In this document: piece by piece, positions 44,172 through 58,714 of the stretch | Layout: the number at the start of each line of letters is the position of its first letter | How positions within the stretch are numbered: position 1 is the stretch's first letter | Assembly: GCA_046328125.1 (NCBI GenBank) | Contig: JAXLXF010000010.1 | Coordinates: 62,001-126,000, forward strand | From: JADZEM01 sp046328125 | Lineage (GTDB): Bacteria > Chloroflexota > UBA6077 > JACCZL01 | Reading direction: 5' to 3' | DNA: 64,000 bases | Program-made: the position numbers and the translations under genes | The notes under the pieces: model-generated | Database searches by the model: none | Seen by the model: the letters and a program-made list of their open reading frames with translations, nothing else | Told to the model about the DNA's origin: nothing

Positions 44172-47045
44172 TCAGAATTCGTCATGCATGTGCCCGTCGA
44201 TGAATCGCCGCTGGTCCTTGATCTGGGTGATGTTGCCCCGGTTGTCGATCTCCAGGTCGCAGACGTACCAGATGTACTTGTTCGGGTCGCCGGGAGTGCC
44301 GCCTACGTCAAACGTCTGGAGCACGTCCTGGTCACGCATGATCGTTAGTCGCGCTCCCGAGTTGAGGAAGTTGGGCGTTTCGCCCAGGACATCTCGTCGG
44401 TAGTTGTGGACCCAGAAGTGATAGGAGCCCGCCGTCCAGTCCTGACCGCTGCACTGGGTCTCGAATGTGAAGCGGGGGCGTAGCGTGACAACCTCGGGAC
44501 CACCGCCATCGAAGTTCCGATCGTCTACTGGGTCGAGCGAGACCTGACAGGTATTGAACTCAGGAAATCGGAACCAGACGACACTGCGGTTGGGGGTCGC
44601 GGGGGCGTACGGAAACGAGGCATGCAGGTCGAGGTCGGTTGGCTGGGTCGAGGCGCTGCCCCAGGTCAGGACGGCTCTGATCTGATTGAACCTCTCGATC
44701 GGACAGAGCGTCAGGGTGCCGACGTCTACCGTGGCTCCGGCCGCCAATTCGACGTTGCCGGTCTTTGCTGTCCCGAAGCTGGATTTTGTCGCCTCGACGA
44801 TCACTGTCTGAGCCGGAACGTTTGAGATCGTGAACCGGCCGTCTGCGCCGGTCGGAGCCGAGAATCCGGTCGTGCTCGTCACCGTGGCCGTCGCGCCCTG
44901 AATCGGGTCGCCGGTGACGCAGTGACGGACCACGCCGGTCAGCGTGCCCGTCGTGACGATCGTCTGGAGGGTCAGCGTCCCGACGTTCGTCGTGCCGTCG
45001 CAGAACCGCTCGGAGGTGCGGACGAGGTCGGAGTAGCCCTGAGACTGGGCCGAGACGGTCAGCACGTAGCCAGTCGTGGCCGTGTTGGCCGGGATGTTCG
45101 AGAGCGTGAACTGGCCCGCGGGGCTCGTGAACGTGGTGGCGTTGGCGACGTTCCGGAGCTCGACGGTGGCATTCTGAATCGGGGCGCCAGCGGAGCTCTT
45201 GACGAAGCCGGTGATGGTGGCGCGGCCACCGGCCAGCTTGATGACCCCGGCGTTGACCGCCGAGCCGTTCGGGACCGTCACCGATCTGTTGTCGTTCGTG
45301 AAATTCTGCTTGCCGGTCACGATGGTCTGCACGCCTGACGGCACGTCGGCAATCTCGACGGCGCCGGTCGGATCGGCGGTGCCGGTCAGCGTGAACCCCT
45401 GCACGGTGGTGACGGCGCCGTTCAACGGCGTGTCGTTACAGGCCTGAAGCACCGTCGCGCGGACCAGGCCGAAGTTGGGGATCAACTGCGCTGTGGCGCT
45501 CGTGGTCTGGCCAGGGCAGATCCTGAACGAGACGACATCGGAGGCGACACCAGACTTCGAGGCGATCATCGTCAGCGCGGCGCCGTCGCCGTTCTGGCCG
45601 GGCGGTACGCTGTCGATCGTCACCGTGCCGGTCGGTCCGGTGGTGGCCGTCTGACCGGTCTCCTGAATGCGGACGGTCGCGCCGTTGACGCCGAAGCCAC
45701 TCGCATCGACCACCGTGGCCTGCAACGTCCCGCGCCCACCGGAGATCGTCATGGCCAGGGTCGCGGTGCCGTTGACGGGCACGGTGACCGCCTTCTGGGT
45801 TGCGACGAATCCGTCGTTGGCGCCCGTTTCAGCGCGGAAGGTCTGGGTGCCGGACCTGATAGCCGTGAAGCTGAACTGCCCGGCCGTGTTGGCGAGTACT
45901 TTCTCCACGCCCTCGACGTGCGATACGACGATGCGCTGCCCCGGGCGGCCACAGACGTCGAGGACCGTGCCGGTCACGTTGCCGACCGCCAGCGTCAGGC
46001 CGATCTCAACTGTCGTGACGGCTGGACAGACGTTGACGACGCGCGAGTCCGGCACCATGCCCGAGGTCGTCGTCACCAGGGTCCGCTGGCCCTTCGGCAC
46101 GTTGTCGATAGTGAAGCGACCGTCGTTGAACAGGGAGCTGGCCTGGAGCGTCGTGCCCTGCACCTGGATGGTTGCCCCGCCGACGCCCTGGACGGGCTGG
46201 GAGCCCGCCAGGGTGACGTGGCCGCTGATGGTGGCGGTCGCCTCGTCGAGCGTGAGCGGCTGGTTGACCGTCCCGCCACGCGGAATGGTGACCTCGCCGA
46301 CGCCGGCCAGGAAGCCTGCTGCCGACACCTCGACCGTCTGGCGACCCTGCGGACCGAACAGCTCGTACCGGCCATCGGCGCCGGTGATGACGGGCAGCTC
46401 GATCCCTTTCACGGCGACGCGTGCGCCGTTCACCGGCTGACCGCTGCAGGCATTGGTGACCTGGCCGGTGATGGAGCCGCCGAACGGTACTCCGGCGCCG
46501 CCGCCCACGAACGTCCTCCAGGAGCCACACTGGTTGTTGATCGTGAGCGGGACGGTCACGGGGCCGGTTGACTGTCCGACTGGCCGGATCGTGAAGCCGA
46601 TCTGGAAGGTGCCCTGCGGAAGCTGATAGGTGAACGTACCGGTCTGCCCGACGAGGTTACCGATGTCAATCCTCGCATTGGTCAGCGGCCGAGGATCGCC
46701 GAACTTCAACGAGTTGATCGCCGATCCCGTTGGCCCGGGCGAGACGATGACCAGGAGCCGTCCGTCCAACTGCATCGACGTCGAGAGCTGATAATCCGGG
46801 CGCGAGCTGCACGCCAGCGCCACCGTCCTGGCCTCGTCGCCGCCGAGTGCTGGCGCCGCGACGGACCGCCCGACCTCCGGACTCGGAGACGTCAGCACAC
46901 CGGCGACGGCCGCTCGCGCAACCTCGATGCGGAGGAGCAGGGTCGCCACGAGAGCCAGGAGCGTGGCGGCGGACAGCAGCGAGATGGGCGACGTCCACGC
47001 CATCGGCGGACGCCTCTGCTGACGCGACCGTGCCCCTCGGCGCAT
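44172..47045 (-). CDS. Secreted carboxypeptidase-regulatory-like repeat protein with a YfaP/DUF2135-like end
   Basis: A 957-residue surface protein. N-terminal hydrophobic segment (about 18-40), then a domain (about 79-182, CSSRPDY to CGSWRTFVGGG) also found at the C-terminus of the beta-helix protein. Residues about 188-770 are seven or more CarboxypepD_reg-like sandwiches, recognised by GADGRYELFG, NDGRFTIDNVPKG, GPTGTVTIDSVPPG, SPAGQFTLSNIPA and GADGRFTISNVPAQ, several with a Cys in a GxVxxxC strand. The end (about 775-957) has LTWGSASTQPTDLDLHASFP and a GSYHFWVHNY strand, as in YfaP/DUF2135. ATG 47045 is chosen with GGGGA 6 bases upstream; a start at 47123 precedes the membrane segment by too far. 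Probably an adhesin or wall-associated structural protein. Confidence 0.83.
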   Translation of the reverse strand: MRRGARSRQQRRPPMAWTSPISLLSAATLLALVATLLLRIEVARAAVAGVLTSPSPEVGRSVAAPALGGDEARTVALACSSRPDYQLSTSMQLDGRLLVIVSPGPTGSAINSLKFGDPRPLTNARIDIGNLVGQTGTFTYQLPQGTFQIGFTIRPVGQSTGPVTVPLTINNQCGSWRTFVGGGAGVPFGGSITGQVTNACSGQPVNGARVAVKGIELPVITGADGRYELFGPQGRQTVEVSAAGFLAGVGEVTIPRGGTVNQPLTLDEATATISGHVTLAGSQPVQGVGGATIQVQGTTLQASSLFNDGRFTIDNVPKGQRTLVTTTSGMVPDSRVVNVCPAVTTVEIGLTLAVGNVTGTVLDVCGRPGQRIVVSHVEGVEKVLANTAGQFSFTAIRSGTQTFRAETGANDGFVATQKAVTVPVNGTATLAMTISGGRGTLQATVVDASGFGVNGATVRIQETGQTATTGPTGTVTIDSVPPGQNGDGAALTMIASKSGVASDVVSFRICPGQTTSATAQLIPNFGLVRATVLQACNDTPLNGAVTTVQGFTLTGTADPTGAVEIADVPSGVQTIVTGKQNFTNDNRSVTVPNGSAVNAGVIKLAGGRATITGFVKSSAGAPIQNATVELRNVANATTFTSPAGQFTLSNIPANTATTGYVLTVSAQSQGYSDLVRTSERFCDGTTNVGTLTLQTIVTTGTLTGVVRHCVTGDPIQGATATVTSTTGFSAPTGADGRFTISNVPAQTVIVEATKSSFGTAKTGNVELAAGATVDVGTLTLCPIERFNQIRAVLTWGSASTQPTDLDLHASFPYAPATPNRSVVWFRFPEFNTCQVSLDPVDDRNFDGGGPEVVTLRPRFTFETQCSGQDWTAGSYHFWVHNYRRDVLGETPNFLNSGARLTIMRDQDVLQTFDVGGTPGDPNKYIWYVCDLEIDNRGNITQIKDQRRFIDGHMHDEF

Positions 47046-47245
47046 CACTATCCCCGACGCTGCCTGTCGGCAGAAGAACCTGACCTCGCGTTCCGTGCGG
47101 TTATCATCATGTGTCGCGGCCATTCAAGTCAAGTGTCGCGGGAAGGCATCGACATTCGCCCGCGAGCATCTTGAGCTTTTCGGCCATGCACGAACAGGTA
47201 ACGGCGACAGACGTGACCGAATGGACGATCTCGTCAGTCAGCCTC

Positions 47246-47265
47246 CCGTGGGTTGAAGCCCACGG
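47246..47265. repeat. CCGTGG-family palindrome
   Basis: CCGTGGGTTGAAGCCCACGG, nearly perfect with one T.G pair, 20 bases past the homoserine dehydrogenase stop, where it may also serve as an RNA 3' hairpin. Same family as 22166-22183, 22253-22274 and 56827-56848. Confidence 0.7.
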
Positions 47266-47284
47266 ACCGCGATAGGGGCTGAGG

Positions 47285-48580
47285 TCAGTCCTCGACGCGG
47301 ATCACGCTGCCGACCTGCTCCACCACGTCCAGCTGGCGAATCTCATCAAGGGCGGCCTGGACCGATGCCTCGTGGGCCTGGTGGGTCATGAAGACGATCT
47401 CGGCGATGCGGGCGCCGCCGGTGTGTCTGACGTCTTCCTTCTGGATGACCGAGGTCAGGCTGATCCGACGCTCGCCGAAGATGCCGGCGATCCGAGCGAT
47501 CACGCCGGGGTGGTCGGCGGCCACAAGCCTGATGTAGTAGCGACTCTGGGCGTCCGCCATAGGGCGGACCTGGATCGAGGCGTCATAGGTGGCGAGGGTC
47601 GGGCGGATCTCGCCACCGACGATCCTCTGGGCCAGGTCGATCACGTCCGCAACCACGGCACTGGCGGTCGGGCCGGCACCGGCGCCACGTCCGTAGAAGA
47701 GGATGCGCCCGACGAGGTCGCCCTCGACCTGGACGGCGTTGTAGACGTCGTCCACGCTGGCGAGCATCGTGCCGGCCGGGACCATCGTCGGGTGGACGCG
47801 CGCCTCGAGGCCGCCATCGGCGAGCTTGGCGATGGCGAGCAGGCGGATCGCATAGCCCAGCTCGCGCGCGTAACGGAAGTCGGATGGCTGAAGGCCGGTG
47901 ATCCCTTCGCGGTAGACCTGATCCGGGTGGACCCGAGCGTGAAACGCCAGCGTCGAGAGGATCGCCAGCTTGTACGCCGCGTCGATCCCCTCGATGTCGT
48001 TGGTCGGGTCAGGCTCGGCGTACCCGAGATCCTGGGCCTCCTTCAGCGCGGTGCCGAAATCGAGGCCGGTGGTGCTCATGCGGGTGATGATGTAGTTCGT
48101 GGTGCCGTTGATGATGGCCGCGACGCGCGAGATGTCGTTCGCCAGCAGGTCGAGCTTGAACGGCCCGATGACCGGGATGCCGCCGCCGACGCTCGCCTCG
48201 TACGCCACGTCCAGCCCCTTCGCGGCAGCTGCCGCCACGATCTCGGGGCCGTGTTTCGCCATCACCTCTTTGTTGGCGGTGACGACGTGCTTGCCGTTGG
48301 CGATGGCCCGCAGCAGGTACTCGTGGGCCGGGTCTTCGCCGCCCATCGCCTCGACGACGATCTGAATGTCCGGGTTGTCGAGGACGTCGGCGGGGTTGGC
48401 GGTCAGCGGGAGCCAGTCGGCGTCCCTATGACGAGCTACGTCGCGGACCAGCACGCCTTTGACGGCGACAGGCCGCCCGACCCGCCGCGCGATGGTGTCC
48501 ACCTTGTCGCGCAACGTTCGCGCCACGCCGCCGCCGACGACTCCGTGCCCCAACAGCCCGACGTTGACCGTCTCACTCAT
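47285..48580 (-). CDS. hom: Homoserine dehydrogenase
   Basis: A 431-residue NAD(P)-dependent enzyme making homoserine from aspartate semialdehyde. The Rossmann start is VNVGLLGHGVVGGGV. Catalytic-domain landmarks are TANKEVMAKHG, YEASVGGGIPVI, INGTTNYIIT and AEPDPTNDIEGIDAAYKL with the substrate Asp and Lys. The last about 85 residues are an ACT domain (IRLVAADHPGVIARIAGIFG), so feedback by threonine is expected. Start: a GTG-ATG pair sits at 48583/48580; I take the ATG. The gltB stop is 9 bases upstream, so both are probably one transcript linking nitrogen assimilation to Asp-family amino acids. A threonine-synthase-like gene lies at 59597. Confidence 0.95.
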   Translation of the reverse strand: MSETVNVGLLGHGVVGGGVARTLRDKVDTIARRVGRPVAVKGVLVRDVARHRDADWLPLTANPADVLDNPDIQIVVEAMGGEDPAHEYLLRAIANGKHVVTANKEVMAKHGPEIVAAAAAKGLDVAYEASVGGGIPVIGPFKLDLLANDISRVAAIINGTTNYIITRMSTTGLDFGTALKEAQDLGYAEPDPTNDIEGIDAAYKLAILSTLAFHARVHPDQVYREGITGLQPSDFRYARELGYAIRLLAIAKLADGGLEARVHPTMVPAGTMLASVDDVYNAVQVEGDLVGRILFYGRGAGAGPTASAVVADVIDLAQRIVGGEIRPTLATYDASIQVRPMADAQSRYYIRLVAADHPGVIARIAGIFGERRISLTSVIQKEDVRHTGGARIAEIVFMTHQAHEASVQAALDEIRQLDVVEQVGSVIRVED

Positions 48581-48589
48581 CACGATAGC

Positions 48590-53350
<4,761 letters not shown>

Positions 53351-53425
53351 GCCCTGACCTCGTGCCACACAGTACGGACAAATCTGACCGAACGACGCTA
53401 CGACGAGGCTCCATGGGACAGAAAA

Positions 53426-53448
53426 GGCCGGCCCTACTCTGGCCGACC
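53426..53448 (-). terminator. Attenuator-like hairpin in the gltB leader
   Basis: Read toward gltB: GGTCGGC, a 9-base loop, GCCGGCC and then TTTTCTG. One T.G wobble in a 7-bp stem plus a U-run. It lies about 75 bases before the gltB ATG and after the predicted promoter, so premature termination may regulate the gene. Confidence 0.45.
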
Positions 53449-53519
53449 TACCCCCACAGGTACCCCGCGCGCTGCACCGGCACCGCCCCACCGCCCGTGT
53501 GGGCGCACCGCGCACGCTC

Positions 53520-53539
53520 CATAGTCTGCATCGACTATG
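53520..53539. promoter_or_regulatory. Operator-like palindrome near the predicted gltB start site
   Basis: CATAGTC-TGCATC-GACTATG, a perfect 7-bp inverted repeat just downstream of the candidate gltB -10. It could be a repressor site for gltB or for the divergent metallopeptidase gene. An ATTTTTG run follows it on the plus strand, so it could also act as a plus-strand terminator. Confidence 0.4.
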
Positions 53540-53548
53540 ATTTTTGCG

Positions 53549-53577
53549 AGTGTACCCTACTTGGGCACGATGCACAA
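53549..53577 (-). promoter_or_regulatory. Candidate sigma-70-type promoter for gltB
   Basis: TTGTGC, a 17-base spacer and TACACT on the minus strand, about 200 bases upstream of the gltB ATG. Only partial match to consensus. Confidence 0.35.
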
Positions 53578-53618
53578 GCCCTCTCGTGCGATTATCCCAA
53601 TCCGGCACTGGTCGATAG

Positions 53619-54314
53619 GTGGTGCGCAAGCGATTGAAAGACGGTGGAATGCCAGCCCGGCGAACCGGCGGCCCGCGGCGGACAACCAAGAAAGACCTGT
53701 TCGCGCGTATGGCCGAGCTGTGGGGGCCGCCAGATGGGCTGCCCGACGATCCGGACACTCTGGACGAGCCGCCCGCCGCATCTGATGGCCCGCTGGCCGG
53801 GCTGAAGGTGGAGATCGTGCGCAGCGCCCGACGCCGCCGCACCATCGGCGCCCGGCTGGACGGCGACCGGCTGATCGTCCAGGTGCCGACCGGCCTGTCC
53901 ATCTCCGAGGAGCAGGCGTGGGCCGAAAAGCTGGGTAGCAAGATCCTCGCGTCGCGGCGCCGGCGCGAGCTGAACACCGATGGGGAGCTCGCCGCGAGAG
54001 CAAATGCGCTCAACGCCCAGTACTTTGAAGGCAAGCTCCAGTGGTTGGACGTGCGGTACGTGACGAACCAGAACAGCCGGTTCGGCAGCTGCACCCCGAG
54101 CCGGGGCACGATCCGGATCTCCGACCGAGTGGCGAAGCTGCCGCCGTGGGTCCGCGACGCCGTGCTCGTCCACGAGCTGGCCCATCTGGTCGAGGCGAAC
54201 CACTCGCCAAAGTTCTGGCGGCTGGCGAACCGGTATCCGCTCATGGAGCGAGCACGCGGCTACCTGATGGCGATCGGCCTGGACGAGGAGGAGACAGAAG
54301 ACAGGAGTCAGTAG
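53619..54314 (+). CDS. YgjP-like (DUF45, M48-related) zinc metallopeptidase
   Basis: A 231-residue cytosolic protein. Its zinc site is VLVHELAHLVEANHSPKFW, matching HExxH plus a downstream His as in the YgjP/SprT-like group. It is preceded by TNQNSRFGSCTPSRGTIRIS, also typical. The N-terminal 60 residues are basic and low-complexity. GTG 53619 is the longest reading, but the SD is poor; an ATG at 53649 is possible. The last residues (EETEDRSQ) are encoded by a heptad repeat that holds the stop, so the C-terminus seems to have been reshaped by that repeat. Divergent from gltB. Confidence 0.8.
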   Translation: MVRKRLKDGGMPARRTGGPRRTTKKDLFARMAELWGPPDGLPDDPDTLDEPPAASDGPLAGLKVEIVRSARRRRTIGARLDGDRLIVQVPTGLSISEEQAWAEKLGSKILASRRRRELNTDGELAARANALNAQYFEGKLQWLDVRYVTNQNSRFGSCTPSRGTIRISDRVAKLPPWVRDAVLVHELAHLVEANHSPKFWRLANRYPLMERARGYLMAIGLDEEETEDRSQ

Positions 54315-54356
54315 ACAGGAGAGGATTCAACGTCCTCCTGTCTTCTGTCTCCTGTC
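54293..54356. repeat. Palindromic arrangement of GACAGGA heptads
   Basis: Units GACAGAA, GACAGGA, GTCAGTA and GACAGGA run on one strand, and three inverted units (TCCTGTC, TTCTGTC, TCCTGTC) follow. It overlaps the 3' end of the metallopeptidase gene and fills the gap to the cupin stop. It can form a long hairpin and so may end both convergent transcripts. Confidence 0.75.
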
Positions 54357-54362
54357 TCCTCG

Positions 54363-54725
54363 CTAGAAATCCACCTCGACGCGGAAGGCGGCGACCTCGT
54401 TGGCCGGATACGCGATCATCAAGGTAGCCCGGCTCTCGCCGACGTTACGGGCGGCGTGGACGGTGTTGGCGGGGGCGAACCAGCTCGCGCCGGCCGAGAC
54501 CTCGGTCGTCTCGGCGCCGACCAGGATCTTGAGCGTGCCTTCCACCAGCGTCATCGCCTCTTCCACGAGGTGGGTGTGCGGGGGGATCAGGCCGCCCGGC
54601 TCCAGGTAGACGACGCCGGTCGTGATAGCGCCGGATCCGGAAGACTTGTCCACGGTGATCTTGCGAGTGACGCCAGGGCCACGGACTTCGCCGACGATCT
54701 CTTCGAGTCGAATCACGCTGATCAT
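54363..54725 (-). CDS. Small cupin-domain protein
   Basis: A 120-residue single-domain cupin. Motif 1 is PGGLIPPHTHLVEEAMTLVEG, with two His and a Glu as metal ligands. Motif 2 is weaker (WFAPANTVHAARNVGE), with the final His. ATG 54725 has GGAGGT 5 bases before it. Such small cupins can be metal-dependent isomerases, sensors or dioxygenase relatives; the sequence does not decide. It stands alone, convergent with the metallopeptidase gene. Confidence 0.8.
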   Translation of the reverse strand: MISVIRLEEIVGEVRGPGVTRKITVDKSSGSGAITTGVVYLEPGGLIPPHTHLVEEAMTLVEGTLKILVGAETTEVSAGASWFAPANTVHAARNVGESRATLMIAYPANEVAAFRVEVDF

Positions 54726-54978
54726 GCCGAACCTCCAGATGGTGTGGTGTTTCAGGATTTCATGCTGCCGCGACACCACGCCGCCGCTGCTCGATCGCGG
54801 AGGGCGTGGGGCGGACCGCGACAGGAAGGCCCAGACTGGCTTGAGAGGCGGGGACGCCTGGGAGATGATACGCGGTCGGCTGGTCGGCTCGAATCCTGCA
54901 CGCGGAGTCTGGCGTATACTCGGTGGCGGCGTCACGGACGGTAGCATCGATCGCGTGCGCCCAGGGAGCAGACCCGCT

Positions 54979-55710
54979 GTGCGAGAGCTCGCGGCGAGCC
55001 CGGACCTTGCCACCGCGACCTCGGTCCGTCCACGCATCACCATCAAGATCGCCCAGACCCTGGACGGCCGGATCGCCACGAGCACCGGTCAGTCCCAGTG
55101 GATCACCTGTGAGCCAGCTCGCGCCCTGGCCCACGAGCTGCGTGCGACCCACGATGCCGTGCTGGTCGGGATTGGCACCGTCCTGCACGACAATCCTCGG
55201 CTGACGGTGCGGCTGGTGGACGGCCCGGACCCGCTGCGAGTGGTCGCCGACACGACGTTGCGGATTCCGCTGGAGTGCGCCCTGCTGACCGAGCGTCCGG
55301 AACAGACCATCTGCGTCACGTCCGAATCCGCTCCCGCCGACCGGGTGACGGCCGTCCGTGCGACCGGCGCGCGGGTGATCTTCGGGCAGCCGGGGCCGGC
55401 TGGCCGGGGCCTCGACCTTGCCGATCTGCTCAAACGGCTTTCTGACCTGGGCATCCGGTCGCTGATGGTGGAGGGCGGGGCCGGCATCGTGACCTCGCTG
55501 CTGCGCGACCATCTGGTGGATCGCCTGGTGGTGTGCATCGCCCCGAAGGTGCTCGGCGCGGGCCTGGACGCGGTCGGCGACCTTGGCATCCGCGACCTGG
55601 GTCAGGCGCTGACCTTCAGCGAGACGACGATCCGCCAGCTCGGCCCAGACATCCTGTTCGACGGGGTGGTGGACCACGTGAGGCGCGCCAACGGCCACGC
55701 GCACCCCTAG
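54979..55710 (+). CDS. RibD C-terminal-type reductase (DHFR-like fold)
   Basis: A 243-residue protein equal to the reductase half of RibD, which reduces the ribosyl group of the riboflavin precursor with NADPH. Seen: RPRITIKIAQTLDGRIA, DAVLVGIGTVLHDNPRLTVR and LMVEGGAGIVTSLL, which form the substrate and cofactor sites. The deaminase half is absent and no other rib gene is near, so it may be a separate reductase in riboflavin synthesis or an unrelated RibD-like reductase. GTG at 54979 has AGGGAG 10 bases upstream; a GTG at 54955 is possible. A TATACT at 54915-54920 could be its -10, but the -35 is poor. Confidence 0.78.
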   Translation: MRELAASPDLATATSVRPRITIKIAQTLDGRIATSTGQSQWITCEPARALAHELRATHDAVLVGIGTVLHDNPRLTVRLVDGPDPLRVVADTTLRIPLECALLTERPEQTICVTSESAPADRVTAVRATGARVIFGQPGPAGRGLDLADLLKRLSDLGIRSLMVEGGAGIVTSLLRDHLVDRLVVCIAPKVLGAGLDAVGDLGIRDLGQALTFSETTIRQLGPDILFDGVVDHVRRANGHAHP

Positions 55711-55719
55711 CGTGACACG

Positions 55720-55785
55720 CCCTGGGAGCGCGGCCATCCTGGCCGCTTCGTCGACGAAGCGGCCAGGATGGCCGCGCTCCCAGGG
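55720..55785. repeat. 66-bp perfect palindrome abutting a dehydrogenase gene
   Basis: Two exactly complementary 33-bp arms with no loop, centred on GTCGAC at 55752.5; arms begin CCCTGGGAGCGCGGCCATCC. It starts 9 bases after the RibD-like stop. Its right end plus the following GG makes AGGGGG, which lies where an SD for the GTG at 55796 is needed. It is probably a small mobile palindrome, or a terminator made from one. Confidence 0.85.
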
Positions 55786-55795
55786 GGTGTTCGTC

Positions 55796-56800
55796 GTGAC
55801 GGTGGCACGGGCGGTCTGGCTCGCGGAGCCGGGGCGCGTCGAGATCCGCGAGGAGCAATTGCCGGCACTGGGGGCGGGCGATCTCCTGGTGCGCGCCGAG
55901 CTTTCGGCGATCAGCCACGGCACCGAGATGCTGGTCTACCGGGGCGAGGTGCCACCCGAGACCACGCTCGACCTGCCGACGCTCGCCGGAAGCTTCGCCT
56001 TCCCGATCAAGTACGGCTACGCGAGCGTCGGCGTGGTTGAGGCGGTGGGCAGCGCGGTCGATGGGATCGACGTCGGGGACCGGGTGTTCTGCCTGCACCC
56101 GCACCAGACGAGGTACGTGGTCCCCACAGAGCTGGCGTGGCGGCTGCCGCCAACGCTGGCCCCAGAGCGCGGCGTCTTCGCAGCCAACGTCGAGACGGCG
56201 CTCAACGTCTTGCTGGATGCGCCGGTCCGGCTCGGCGAGCGCGTCGTGGTGTTCGGGCAGGGGACGGTCGGGCTGCTGGTCGGGCTGCTGGCGCGGCGGA
56301 ACGGCGCCGGGCGGGTGGCAGTAGTCGACCCGTTCGCGAGGCGGCGGGCGCTGGCACTGGAGCTGGGGGCGGACGTAGCCGTGACCCCGGCCGAGGCGAT
56401 GCCAGATGCGCTGGCCGACGTGCTGGGCGGCCGTCCTGACCTGGCATTCGAGGTGAGCGGCAACCCGGCTGCGCTCCAGACCGCCATTGACGCGGTGGCG
56501 GACGACGGCTCGGTCACGGTCTGCTCGTGGTACGGCACGAAGTCGGTGCCGCTCGCGCTCGGCGGGCGGTTCCACCGTGGGCGGGTCCGCCTCCAATCGA
56601 CCCAGGTCGGCCGGATTGCTCCTGAGCTCTCGGTCCGCTGGAGCTATTCCCGCCGCCGCGCTGCCGTTGTCGAGCTGCTCGGGCAACTGCCGCTGGATCG
56701 GCTGGTCAGCCACCGGTTCGCGTTCGAGGACGCGGCGGCGGCGTATGAGCTATTGGCACGCGAGCCGGGCGAGACGACGCAGGTGGCGCTGACGTACTGA
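55796..56800 (+). CDS. Zinc-type alcohol dehydrogenase family oxidoreductase
   Basis: A 334-residue MDR-family protein. The catalytic GroES-like half has ISHGTEMLVYRGEVP and YGYASVGVVEAVG. The nucleotide-binding half has VVVFGQGTVGLLVG and VVDPFARR. The Cys and His ligands of classical zinc ADH are not in their usual form (SHGTE instead of CHTD/SD), so this belongs to a subgroup like bacteriochlorophyllide or 2-desacetyl-type dehydrogenases and threonine-DH-like proteins. The frame extends to 55712 only through the palindrome, so I start at GTG 55796, with AGGGGG upstream. Substrate unknown. Confidence 0.78.
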   Translation: MTVARAVWLAEPGRVEIREEQLPALGAGDLLVRAELSAISHGTEMLVYRGEVPPETTLDLPTLAGSFAFPIKYGYASVGVVEAVGSAVDGIDVGDRVFCLHPHQTRYVVPTELAWRLPPTLAPERGVFAANVETALNVLLDAPVRLGERVVVFGQGTVGLLVGLLARRNGAGRVAVVDPFARRRALALELGADVAVTPAEAMPDALADVLGGRPDLAFEVSGNPAALQTAIDAVADDGSVTVCSWYGTKSVPLALGGRFHRGRVRLQSTQVGRIAPELSVRWSYSRRRAAVVELLGQLPLDRLVSHRFAFEDAAAAYELLAREPGETTQVALTY

Positions 56801-56826
56801 CCATCAATCTCCAGGCCGAGGCAGGA

Positions 56827-56848
56827 GCCGTGGACTAAAGTCCACGGC
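56827..56848. repeat. CCGTGG-family palindrome (GCCGTGGACT-AA-AGTCCACGGC)
   Basis: A perfect 10-bp stem with a 2-base loop lies between the dehydrogenase and kinase stops. It is the best-preserved copy of the family in the window and may terminate both convergent genes. Confidence 0.75.
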
Positions 56849-56854
56849 CAGTCG

Positions 56855-58657
<1,803 letters not shown>

Positions 58658-58714
58658 GGTCTGGCGCCCCGATGCCGGATTCGCGTGAGTCGAGTGTCAG
58701 GAGTGGATCGCGTG

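Noticed and set aside
53351..54244. N-terminal extension of gltB to 54244
   Set aside because: It runs antisense to the metallopeptidase gene and lacks homology; the Met before the short propeptide has a good SD at 53350.
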